Source of the DNA: Pyrinomonadaceae bacterium
GTDB taxonomy: Bacteria > Acidobacteriota > Blastocatellia > Pyrinomonadales > Pyrinomonadaceae
Length of the DNA: 53,074 nucleotides
NCBI GenBank assembly: GCA_019694345.1
Contig: JAIBCA010000095.1
Coordinates: forward strand, 1 to 53,074
Direction: 5' to 3'
Shown: one piece after another, positions 46,901 through 52,669 of the stretch
Layout: each line of letters starts with the position of its first letter
Numbering within the stretch: the first letter of the stretch is position 1
Position numbers and translations under genes: made by a program
Notes under the pieces: generated by a model
What the model was told of the DNA's origin: nothing
Databases searched by the model: none
The model's input: only the letters and a program-made list of their open reading frames with translations

Positions 46901-47254
46901 CAGCAATCCGGTCGAGACGCCGCTCAGTGACATCGCAGTCGCGTAGAACATTGGCTTGCCCGGCAGACTGCCTTCAGGCTGACGAACATAAGGAACGATC
47001 TTCTCAGGCGGCTGGATCACACATCCGCTCAAGCCCGCAAGAGCGAGCGATGCACCCATTACCTTTACGAAGTTTCGACGGCTGAGACTGTTGTCCCACT
47101 CCTCGATCTCATGCGGATACTCTTGCGAGATGAACTCTTTGAACTCAGGAGTGTCGGCATGCTCTTCGATGCTGCGCCAATAATTTTTACCGTTTTGAGA
47201 CAATATCTTGTCTCTCAGCGATGCAAAGGTGGTTTTGGTTTCCGAACTGGACAT
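43931..47254 (-). CDS. actB: Alternative complex III subunit B (molybdopterin-type plus iron-sulfur fusion)
   Basis: 1107 residues in two fused modules. After SRRNFVKVMGASLALAGLSGC (twin-Arg-like motif at 58-64 and lipobox Cys78) comes a molybdopterin-oxidoreductase-like B1 domain that is not expected to bind a cofactor. An Ala/Lys/Glu/Pro-rich low-complexity stretch (about 530-590) interrupts it. The B2 domain from about 850 carries ferredoxin motifs: CVGCNACVVACQAE, CQQCEQAPCEVVCPVHAT, RCVGTRYCSNNCPY, CTYCTQRIAAA and CQSACPTDA, enough for three [4Fe-4S] clusters and a [3Fe-4S]. It is the electron hub of ACIII. Confidence 0.95.
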   Translation of the reverse strand: MSSSETKTTFASLRDKILSQNGKNYWRSIEEHADTPEFKEFISQEYPHEIEEWDNSLSRRNFVKVMGASLALAGLSGCVIQPPEKIVPYVRQPEGSLPGKPMFYATAMSLSGVSTGLLAKAFEHRPVKVEGNPDHPGSRGATDVLAQASVLDMYDPDRSQEITFRGSPKNWESFMAEFRSAIDENRKDGGAGIRFLTDTVTSPTLIDQFTKLKAELPNAKWVQYEPINNDNVLAGAKLAFGTPVQPIYKFDKAERILSLDADIFSGFNVAYLKDFAKGRAFDEEKKSINRLYSIETTVSLTGAKADHRLAVKPSQMAEIAKAVAKAVGVAGATSTYTENAAWIAAMAKDLMAFKGKSLVVAGDNQSPVVHALAHAINAALGNAGQTVVYIDPLSPGSEKTQVEQFKELIGDIDGGRVKMLVVLGGNPVYNSPADLKLSAERMNKIALRVHLGLHQDETAELCHWHVNAKHYFEGWSDGRAFDGTATIVQPIIAPLYDGKNAHEVVQLFFKEGFDKKDSDIVKAYWQTATITPAAAKAVEPAKTEAKVEPKTEAKAETKEVAKETTPADAAKKEAPKAASPAAAPIPAGVAPKTFEDNWNKAVHDGVVPNTASTPKAVTATTAFLSQPDTKTAGSGSLEISILPDPCVYDGRFTNNGWLQELPNPLNKITWDNVALISPKTAARLGINTGNDAREYVGGSQGTSFINTKGGNQFSDLVTLKYQGGEISKPVPMWIAPGQPDDVITIYMGYGRTRAGKVGTGIGYSAFDVRRSDAMNFGFGEISKKGETTTIASTQIHFNMEGRDLLRVWDVDEFVAEPEMGHQHDEYDKSMYPYEQHTKIYDQNTKWAMSIDLNSCVGCNACVVACQAENNIPVVGKEQVNRSREMHWLRIDAYFGGGDINDPDGPYFQPVLCQQCEQAPCEVVCPVHATVHSAEGLNDMVYNRCVGTRYCSNNCPYKVRRFNFLLYQDWNTPQYKLMRNPEVSIRSRGVMEKCTYCTQRIAAARIEAQKDGARKIRDGEVITACQSACPTDAIIFGDMGDPESKVAKAKKDHRDYTLLNELNTQPRTTYMAGLKNQNKEMPDYRAPEKRKAKPAKATETTKPGGEAH

Positions 47255-47282
47255 CTTTCTTCTAGTTCCTCTATTTGATTGC

Positions 47283-47942
47283 TTACCGGTGACAGGTAGA
47301 GCAACTCGTCATCATCTCTCTGCTGCGGATCTTGTAATCGGACTTCAACTTGTCGCGTTCGGCGGTGTCGAGATCGCCGTCCTGCCACTTCATGTTGTAG
47401 ATCTCGGATTTGGGCCGGATAAATTTCTCCGGGTTGCGGTGGCAAGCAAGACACCATTCCATCTGAAGCGTATTTTCCTGATAAACGGCCGGCATGTTGT
47501 CGATCTGGCCGTGACACGTCGAACATCCTACGCCCTTAGCCACGTGGATACTGTGGTTAAAGTAGGTGTACTCAGGCAGGTCATGCACCCTTTCCCACTC
47601 GATCGGTTTATTGTCGCGAAAGCTCGCCCGTACCGGTTCCAGATACGGACTGTCAGCCCAAATCTGACTGTGACAGTTCATACACGTCTGGGTCGGCGGC
47701 ATACCGGCCGAGGCCGTCGTTTCGACCGATGTGTGGCAATAGCGGCAATCAATGCCGTCATCACCGACGTGGTGTTTATGGCTGAACTGCACTGGCTGCT
47801 GCTTTTCCAGATAGCGGCCCGTCAGGTAAGACGAACGTGATATCTGCGTAAACGCAAATCCCGCCACGCCTGCCAATACGACCACCAGGACCATGCTGAT
47901 CTTGGCGATGTTATTTGCACTTTTATTAAAGATCTGTGCCAT
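47283..47942 (-). CDS. actA: Alternative complex III subunit A (pentaheme cytochrome c)
   Basis: 219 residues from MAQIFNKSAN. A membrane anchor at about 16-33 (MVLVVVLAGVAGFAF) is followed by five CxxCH heme motifs: 66-70, 87-91, 140-144, 164-168 and 214-218. The last lies at the very C-terminus. His residues such as those in QFSHKHHV and YFNHSIHV are probable axial ligands. It is the first gene of the operon. The frame continues 15 codons upstream to a GTG, but the start here has the normal ACIII N-terminus. It has no cleavable signal, so the anchor is retained. Confidence 0.94.
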   Translation of the reverse strand: MAQIFNKSANNIAKISMVLVVVLAGVAGFAFTQISRSSYLTGRYLEKQQPVQFSHKHHVGDDGIDCRYCHTSVETTASAGMPPTQTCMNCHSQIWADSPYLEPVRASFRDNKPIEWERVHDLPEYTYFNHSIHVAKGVGCSTCHGQIDNMPAVYQENTLQMEWCLACHRNPEKFIRPKSEIYNMKWQDGDLDTAERDKLKSDYKIRSREMMTSCSTCHR

Positions 47943-48074
47943 TTGAAAGTCTCTCGCGCTTGCTCTACTGCGAAAATAAAACTTCACCGACTCCCAGTTT
48001 TCTCTTGCCGAAAACTAAGCGGAAATCGCTAAATCAGGTTGTTCTGAAAGAATGCGAACTGTAAAACTGCTCTG

Positions 48075-48102
48075 ATTTTACTAAAAGTTCAGTAATCCGC
48101 AA
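48075..48102 (-). promoter_or_regulatory. Candidate sigma-70-type promoter of the act/cox operon
   Basis: Read leftward, TTGCGG (48097-48102) is followed by a 16-nt spacer and TAAAAT (48075-48080). It lies 130 bp upstream of actA within a 269-bp leftward leader region, where nothing else that looks coding is seen. The match is fair rather than perfect and was found by eye. Confidence 0.45.
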
Positions 48103-48170
48103 CTCTCATTAAGTAGAAATTTACCCGTCGCCATCAGCTTGTGCAATTTTTCACGAAATAAGATTCGCTG

Positions 48171-48193
48171 ATAAACGAAAACAGTTCGTTTAT
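48171..48193. promoter_or_regulatory. Perfect AT-rich dyad between the ROK gene and actA
   Basis: ATAAACGAA (48171-48179) and TTCGTTTAT (48185-48193) are perfect arms around a 5-nt centre. It lies 18 nt after the ROK stop codon and about 70 bp before the putative act -35 box. No T-run follows on the leftward side (CAGCGAATC), so it looks more like an operator than a terminator. The regulator is unknown. Confidence 0.45.
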
Positions 48194-48211
48194 ATTCTGC
48201 ACACTGATCGA

Positions 48212-49138
48212 TCAGGAAGCCCTCGCCGCCAACAAAGCCGCTCCGGCGGCCGAGGCGTTCGAGCCCAGTTCGCCCGCGGCGATCACGGTCGACGCAAACG
48301 ATGGGCTGAACGAGAGTTCGCGGGCACGGTCAACGATCGAGTCGAGAACGATCGTGCCGGCCTGCATTATTTCACCGCCGATAATGATCCGCTCAATATT
48401 CAGGAGATTGATCACGCTGGCGACAGCGGTCCCGACATAATTGCCGGTCCGTTCGAGCATTAATTTTGCAAAATCATCCTGGGCGACCGCGGCGGCAACG
48501 ATGTCGGATATCGTCATCAGGTTTTCGTCGATGTCGATCAGCGACGAGGTATTGTCCTGATGAAAGCGGCTGCGCGTCCGTCTGATGATATTTGCGGATG
48601 ACGCGACCTCTTCGAGCCGCATTCCCTCCGAGTTGATCGGGACGTAACCGAACTCGCCGGCAAAACCGGCCGCTCCGCGCCAGATCTCGCCCTCGAAGAT
48701 GAATGCCCCGCCGACGCCCGTCCCGAGCGTCGCATAGAAGATGTTATGGCTACCGCGGCCCGCACCAAGAATGTACTCACCGTACGCTGCGGCGTTTGCA
48801 TCGTTTTCGACAAAGGCTCGCACACCGGTCGCCGAGGCGATCTCAGCCGCGAGGTCAAGGCCGGAATGTTCAGGAATATGGGCCGAAAATGCGACCGATT
48901 TGGCATCACGCGAAACCAGCCCCGGGACAGCGACCCCGACCAGGTCGAACGGGCCGAATATGCCTTTAAGTTTCTCGATGAATGCGGCGACCTGGGCGGA
49001 AGAACGCTCGCGGAAATCAACCTCGGCCGTGTGGGTTGCCGAGATCGCGCCGGAGTCGTCAAGGCAAACCGCGTTCAGCGACCTGTTAGTAACCTCGACT
49101 CCGACACACCGCGAAGATCTGTTCTGGATCTCGTCCAT
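48212..49138 (-). CDS. ROK family protein lacking the zinc motif and phosphate loop
   Basis: The fold is ROK (sugar kinase or repressor): VGVAVPGLVSR, the catalytic-type FVENDANAAAYGEYILGAG, and ATLGTGVGGAFIFEGEIWRGAAGFAGEFGYVP. However, the family zinc site is missing. The GEIGH His is Tyr in GEFGY, and no CxCGxxGC stretch follows (it reads INSEGMRLEEVA). The N-terminal ATP loop, usually DxGGT, reads EVTNRS. So ATP binding and structure are altered, and it may be a non-kinase sensor or very divergent. There is no helix-turn-helix. It stands upstream of the act operon but is probably separate, with a dyad in between. Confidence 0.8.
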   Translation of the reverse strand: MDEIQNRSSRCVGVEVTNRSLNAVCLDDSGAISATHTAEVDFRERSSAQVAAFIEKLKGIFGPFDLVGVAVPGLVSRDAKSVAFSAHIPEHSGLDLAAEIASATGVRAFVENDANAAAYGEYILGAGRGSHNIFYATLGTGVGGAFIFEGEIWRGAAGFAGEFGYVPINSEGMRLEEVASSANIIRRTRSRFHQDNTSSLIDIDENLMTISDIVAAAVAQDDFAKLMLERTGNYVGTAVASVINLLNIERIIIGGEIMQAGTIVLDSIVDRARELSFSPSFASTVIAAGELGSNASAAGAALLAARAS

Positions 49139-49249
49139 AATCTTTTAGCCGAAAATAATGCGCGCCGACCAAAAACCAAACCGTGATTTTAGTCACTGCG
49201 AACCGCAATGTCAAAAGGCGTAACCGCAACTTTTCGAGCCCAAACTGCC

Positions 49250-49298
49250 GGTCGGCCCATCTTTGCTATATGAAATACCGGGAGATCGTGGGCCGACC
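49250..49298. other. Long-stem hairpin, possible small RNA or mRNA structure
   Basis: GGTCGGCCCA (49250-49259) pairs perfectly with TGGGCCGACC (49289-49298), and the 29-nt loop can extend the stem by TCT/AGA with a bulge. It is not followed by a T-run. It lies upstream of the recA promoter candidate and downstream of nothing rightward, so it is hard to explain as a terminator. Confidence 0.4.
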
Positions 49299-49401
49299 TT
49301 GAATTTCCCGACCGCCTGGATTACACTTTCGGGTATTCGCTCAGCCAATAGGAACCGCTCGCTCTCGAGCATCAAAACAGTGCCGAATTGTGTTTCATTA
49401 G

Positions 49402-49440
49402 TGCAACGCCATTGCATCACGGCTAACGAAATGCTAAGCT
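49402..49440 (+). promoter_or_regulatory. Candidate recA promoter with overlapping dyad
   Basis: TTGCAT (49412-49417) is spaced 17 nt from TAAGCT (49435-49440), a possible -35/-10 pair. The -35 overlaps the dyad TGCAACGCCATTGCA (49402-49416). An SOS or other repressor site is conceivable, but the sequence does not match the E. coli or Bacillus LexA box. Confidence 0.4.
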
Positions 49441-49504
49441 GTTCCCATTGGCCGATCAACGGCCGGCCTTAAAGGTGTAAGCGTCAATTCAGGAGATACA
49501 AAAA

Positions 49505-50515
49505 ATGAGTTTGGATAAAGGTAAAGCGATCGAGTCGGCATTGGCTCAGATCGAAAAGAAGTTTGGCAAAGGCTCGATCATGCGTCTCGGCGAACGTCCG
49601 CACGACGATGTCGGAGCGATCTCGACCAACTGTCTCAGCCTGGATGCGGCGATCGGCGTCGGCGGATTTCCGCGCGGCCGGATCGTCGAGGTGTACGGGC
49701 CGGAAAGCTCGGGTAAAACGACGCTTGCCCTGCAGGTCGTGGCTTCGGCCCAACGCGAAGGCGGCGTCTGTGCCTACATCGACGCCGAACACGCAATGGA
49801 TCCCGAATATGCCACCAAACTCGGCGTCAATATCGATGATATGTTGATCTCGCAGCCCGACTCGGGCGAGCAGGCTCTCGAGATCGCCGAAACGCTCGTT
49901 CGGTCGAACAGCGTTGACGTGATCGTCGTCGATTCGGTCGCCGCACTGGTTCCGCGGGCCGAACTCGACGGTGAAATGGGTGATTCGCTTCCCGGATTGC
50001 AGGCGAGATTGATGTCGCAGGCACTCAGGAAGATCACGGCGATCGTCGCGTCGTCGCACACGTGTTTTATATTCATCAACCAACTCCGCGAAAAGATCGG
50101 CGTATTTTTCGGTTCGCCCGAAACGACGACCGGCGGCAAGGCCCTGAAATTCTACGCCAGCTTGCGTCTCGACATTCGCCGGATCGGCGCGATCAAGGAC
50201 GGCGACAAGGTAGTCGGCAACCGCACCCGCGTCAAGGTCGTTAAGAACAAGTGCGCACCGCCCTTTCGTGAGTCGGAATTTGACATAATGTACGGCGAGG
50301 GCATCTCTCGTGAGGGCGACCTGCTCGATTTGGCGGTCAACAACAATATCGTCGAAAAGAGCGGTGCCTGGTTCTCGTATAAGGGCGAACGTCTCGGCCA
50401 GGGCCGCGACAATGTCAAAAATATGCTGAAAGAGAACCGCGAGCTGCTCGAACGTATCGAGAACGATGTCAAGGCCGAACTCGGGTTTGCAAAGTCGGAA
50501 GCCGCTGCGGGTTAA
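49505..50515 (+). CDS. recA: Recombinase RecA
   Basis: Homologous recombination and SOS coprotease. Walker A is GPESSGKTT (65-73), followed by [35 protein letters not shown] (Walker B) and the L1/L2 DNA-binding loops ([30 protein letters not shown]). LFAVNNN-type C-terminal motifs follow, with a short acidic tail. AGGAG (49491-49495) lies nine bases before the ATG. Length of 336 residues is slightly shorter than E. coli RecA because of the reduced tail. A strong terminator follows. Confidence 0.98.
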   Translation: MSLDKGKAIESALAQIEKKFGKGSIMRLGERPHDDVGAISTNCLSLDAAIGVGGFPRGRIVEVYGPESSGKTTLALQVVASAQREGGVCAYIDAEHAMDPEYATKLGVNIDDMLISQPDSGEQALEIAETLVRSNSVDVIVVDSVAALVPRAELDGEMGDSLPGLQARLMSQALRKITAIVASSHTCFIFINQLREKIGVFFGSPETTTGGKALKFYASLRLDIRRIGAIKDGDKVVGNRTRVKVVKNKCAPPFRESEFDIMYGEGISREGDLLDLAVNNNIVEKSGAWFSYKGERLGQGRDNVKNMLKENRELLERIENDVKAELGFAKSEAAAG

Positions 50516-50538
50516 CGGGTGGCCGGATTATTAAATGT

Positions 50539-50569
50539 AAAGGGCGGAGCCAATGCGGTTCCGCCCTTT
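50539..50569. terminator. Terminator of recA, shared with the convergent lipoprotein gene
   Basis: AAAGGGCGGAGCC (50539-50551) pairs with GGTTCCGCCCTTT (50557-50569): about 13 pairs with one wobble and a 5-nt loop, then T and CGG. Leftward, ACATTTAATAATCC follows, so it may also end the convergent leftward gene. Confidence 0.85.
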
Positions 50570-50588
50570 TCGGTTTGATCGCGAGCCG

Positions 50589-51017
50589 TTACTGCGGCTT
50601 CTTCTTGGTGCTCTTCATCATCGGCGCGTCACCCGGAGCGGGCGGCGGCGGTGCGTTTGACGGCAATTTTCCACCCATCGCCTTTTTGAGTTCCTCGGGG
50701 CTCGGGATACCGGGCGTCGGTGTGACGCCGGGTTTGATGCCCTTCTTCAATTCCTCGGGGCTCGGGATACCGGGCGTCGGGGTCGCGCCTTTTGGGACAG
50801 CAACGTTCGTTGCCGGAATGCCCGGCGTTGTGTTTGCCGACGGCTGCACAGGAGCGGTCGAAATGCCGGCGGGCATGTTTGCCGGATCGACGTTAACGGG
50901 GCCGGTGCCGACATTTGCGACAGACTTGTTCGAATTGCTGTTCGCCGGTGCGGCGCCGCCGCAACCGATAGCCAACACAGCCGATGCGGCAATAATGCCG
51001 CCGATGATCTTTAACAT
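50589..51017 (-). CDS. Pro-rich lipoprotein with an exact 30-bp tandem repeat
   Basis: Lipobox LAIGC (Cys19) after a short signal, then a long Asn/Ala/Pro-rich disordered chain. The motif TPTPGIPSPEELKK occurs twice, about 20 residues apart. At DNA level a 30-bp block is identical at 50691-50720 and 50751-50780, period 60. The tail is KSTKKKPQ. GAGGT is upstream of the ATG. There is no recognisable domain; it is probably a surface or periplasmic lipoprotein of unknown role. Composition suggests rapid repeat-driven change. It converges on recA. Confidence 0.72.
   Translation of the reverse strand: MLKIIGGIIAASAVLAIGCGGAAPANSNSNKSVANVGTGPVNVDPANMPAGISTAPVQPSANTTPGIPATNVAVPKGATPTPGIPSPEELKKGIKPGVTPTPGIPSPEELKKAMGGKLPSNAPPPPAPGDAPMMKSTKKKPQ
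50691..50780. repeat. Two exact 30-bp direct repeats with 60-bp period
   Basis: The 30-base block starting TTCCTCGGGGCTCGGGATAC is present at 50691-50720 and again at 50751-50780. It is in frame within the lipoprotein gene and encodes the repeated Pro-Gly-Ile-Pro-Ser-Pro-Glu-Glu segment. The intervening 30 bp (50721-50750) differ, so this is a coding tandem repeat, not a CRISPR. Confidence 0.85.
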
Positions 51018-51164
51018 AATTTCTTGACCTCTTTATTTCGTACCGAAAACTATTATTGATGACGCCCGGGCAATTGCCGGCCGCCAAACCGTGATTATAG
51101 GGTTCGCGGGCCGAATGTCAAACATTTCGCCCGTACTCGCTGTGCGGCAACATCCGTATATGAT

Positions 51165-51193
51165 TTGACATCAACAAACCGCTTATTTACACT
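51165..51193 (+). promoter_or_regulatory. tRNA-Phe promoter
   Basis: TTGACA (51165-51170), a 17-nt spacer and TACACT (51188-51193) form a near-consensus sigma-70 promoter. Transcription would begin near 51200, about 30 nt before the tRNA 5' end, consistent with a short leader removed by RNase P. Confidence 0.8.
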
Positions 51194-51230
51194 TACAAAT
51201 TCGCACACGGTTCGGTTCCGGATGCGAGAT

Positions 51231-51306
<76 letters not shown>

Positions 51307-51317
51307 CAAATATTTCC

Positions 51318-51347
51318 AAGAGGCCGCCCGGAACGGGGCGGTCTTTT
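51318..51347 (+). terminator. Terminator of the tRNA-Phe unit
   Basis: AAGAGGCCGCCC (51318-51329) pairs with GGGCGGTCTTTT (51336-51347, with G-U pairs) around a 6-nt loop. The T-run extends to 51351. It lies immediately downstream of the tRNA 3' end. Confidence 0.88.
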
Positions 51348-51449
51348 TTTTCGCCGGACGTGCCCGGCGATGTTGCAATTCCGATTAAACGGCGCGATAT
51401 TTCTGCTCAACGTAAGACTCGCAATAACTTATCGATAAGGAGCAAAGAT

Positions 51450-52247
51450 ATGGGAATAATTCGCCGCAGCCTGCGGACCGCATTTCAGATCACGATCGTC
51501 GCCGCTTTGTGCTGTGTGGCCGCACTTGGCCAAACCAACGAGCGCGAGGTTCACATCGGCGTCAAAGCCGGGGTCTCGCTGCCTAATCTGGTCGGCGGCA
51601 GCGACCGGGAGATAACGAAGGACTATAAATCGCGTTTTACGGCAAATTTTGGCGGCTTTGTCGATGTGCAGCTCAAAGGGAACACTTCGCTGCAGATCGA
51701 GGTCGATTACGCACCGCAGGGCGGCAAGCGCAACGGCATCCAGCCTGTAACTTCGCCGATCCCCGGACTGCCGGCCTTGCCCGCGGGCAGCTATTACTTC
51801 GCCAATTTCAACAATACCGCCAAGCTCGACTACATCGAGGTGCCGGTAATGCTCAAGTACCGGGCACGCAAGGAAAAGGCCGTCGGCTATTACGTCAATG
51901 GCGGGCCGTATATGGGCTTTTTGATGAAGGCGACGACGGTCACGAGCGGCACGAGCCCGCTGTATCTTAACAACGCCGGAACGGTTCCGGTACTGATCGG
52001 CCCGGGCACGCCATTCCCGGCAATTCCCTTTGACGCCAAAACGGATGTCACCGACGATCTCAACCGATTCAACTTCGGCGTAACGGGCGGCGGCGGCATA
52101 ACCTTCAAACACGGCAAGAACTACGCCTTTATCGATGGCCGCGTCGCCTACGGGCTGACGACGCTGCAAAAAGACACCGTCAACGACGGCAAGAGCCGCA
52201 CCGGTAATGTCGTTTTCTCGTTCGGGTACGCATTCGGCGTGAAGTAG
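51450..52247 (+). CDS. Outer-membrane beta-barrel protein (PorT-like)
   Basis: ATG at 51450 follows AAGGAG (51437-51442) by 7 bases; the open frame reaches further upstream through the tRNA and must be ignored there. A signal peptide (about 1-28, AALGQ) precedes a barrel of about eight strands: REVHIGVKAGVSLPNLVGG, SLQIEVDYAPQGGKRNG, LDYIEVPVMLKYRARKEKAVGYYVNGGPYMGF, FNFGVTGGGGITFKHGKNYAFIDGRVAYGL and a final VVFSFGYAFGVK. This matches small porin-family or PorT/OmpA-barrel types. No ligand can be named. It ends with a clean terminator. Confidence 0.85.
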   Translation: MGIIRRSLRTAFQITIVAALCCVAALGQTNEREVHIGVKAGVSLPNLVGGSDREITKDYKSRFTANFGGFVDVQLKGNTSLQIEVDYAPQGGKRNGIQPVTSPIPGLPALPAGSYYFANFNNTAKLDYIEVPVMLKYRARKEKAVGYYVNGGPYMGFLMKATTVTSGTSPLYLNNAGTVPVLIGPGTPFPAIPFDAKTDVTDDLNRFNFGVTGGGGITFKHGKNYAFIDGRVAYGLTTLQKDTVNDGKSRTGNVVFSFGYAFGVK

Positions 52248-52274
52248 CAAGTTATTTGTCTGTAACCGACAAAA

Positions 52275-52299
52275 GAAAGCCCGCATTTCGCGGGCTTTT
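52275..52299 (+). terminator. Terminator of the outer-membrane protein gene
   Basis: GAAAGCCCGC (52275-52284) pairs with GCGGGCTTTT (52290-52299) around ATTTC, followed by CTTTAACTTTT. It closes the rightward unit before the leftward fragments at the window end. Confidence 0.85.
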
Positions 52300-52301
52300 C
52301 T

Positions 52302-52496
52302 TTAACTTTTGTCCTTTTTCCTCAACGTCGGCCAAGCTTCCGGCACTCTGTAGCCCTGATCTCGTAATTGGTCGCAATATCCTGCCGAATATCGAAACTC
52401 GCCCCACGACCACCGATCGTGTCCCGAATCGATCATTTCCTGCACCCTCCGTCGGAACCAGGCTTCTTGCTTTTCACGTCTTACTTTTAAGGTCAC
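52302..52496 (-). CDS. Small 64-residue hypothetical protein, GTG start
   Basis: GTG at 52496 lies 5 nt after the stop codon of a truncated upstream frame. The product is basic at its start (TLKVRREKQEAWFRRRVQEM) and then has HDRWSWGEFRYSAGYCDQL and a Lys-rich end. The composition (Trp, Arg, Asp) looks protein-like and not like random frame, but no family is recognised. No ribosome site is evident, so it may depend on coupling to the upstream gene whose head is missing. It may be inactive now. Confidence 0.4.
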   Translation of the reverse strand: MTLKVRREKQEAWFRRRVQEMIDSGHDRWSWGEFRYSAGYCDQLRDQGYRVPEAWPTLRKKDKS

Positions 52497-52501
52497 CGTT
52501 T

Positions 52502-52609
52502 CTAATCAAATCCAAAACCCGCCTGCAAATCGTCTTTCACAACCATCTTTTGGGCTTGTTTGAGTGTATCAATACTCGGCGGCGGGTCGGGTTGTGGATT
52601 CGTTCCAGC
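52502..52609 (-). pseudogene. 3' remnant of a truncated leftward gene
   Basis: An open frame of 35 codons without a start codon, ending TAG at 52502-52504. It reads NPQPDPPPSIDTLKQAQKMV then VKDDLQAGFGFD, with the composition of a real C-terminus. It is cut off by an in-frame TAA (52610-52612) exactly at the base of the first REP-like hairpin of the transposase unit. The simplest reading is that insertion of the mobile unit removed or displaced the gene head. The next frame (64 residues) begins 5 nt after it. Confidence 0.45.
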
Positions 52610-52613
52610 TTAG

Positions 52614-52633
52614 CCACGCCCTTCAGGGCGTGG
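52614..52633. repeat. REP-like hairpin 1 of the RAYT/IS200-like unit
   Basis: CCACGCCCT (52614-52622) pairs with AGGGCGTGG (52625-52633) with only TC between. With hairpin 2 it gives a pair of GGGCGT/ACGCCC stems 20 nt apart in the REPIN style. It marks the likely end of the mobile unit. Confidence 0.7.
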
Positions 52634-52653
52634 TGAAGATCAGCAATACTCTG

Positions 52654-52669
52654 AGGGCGTTCACGCCCT
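52654..52669. repeat. REP-like hairpin 2, overlapping the transposase stop codon
   Basis: AGGGCGT (52654-52660) pairs with ACGCCCT (52663-52669). The TGA stop codon of the transposase (52661-52663) lies in its loop and first base of the stem. Thus the last codons of the transposase are part of the palindrome. Confidence 0.7.

Larger units (their letters stand above)
49139..49504. other. 366-bp non-coding spacer upstream of recA
   Basis: No convincing gene. It holds a long-stem hairpin (49250-49298), a TGCAA-TTGCA dyad (49402-49416), a promoter candidate and the recA ribosome site. Two short frames cross it without ribosome sites, and I do not call them. Confidence 0.6.

Noticed and set aside
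49211..49459. Leftward 82-residue frame upstream of recA.
   Set aside because: No ribosome site, composition unlike a protein, and it crosses the hairpin and the recA promoter candidate.
50691..50780. 30-bp repeats as CRISPR.
   Set aside because: Two copies only, in frame in a lipoprotein gene, with a coding spacer.
52614..52669. Paired palindromes at the right end as a CRISPR array.
   Set aside because: Only two units, each a perfect hairpin with inverted arrangement, next to a HUH transposase; they fit REP/REPIN ends.
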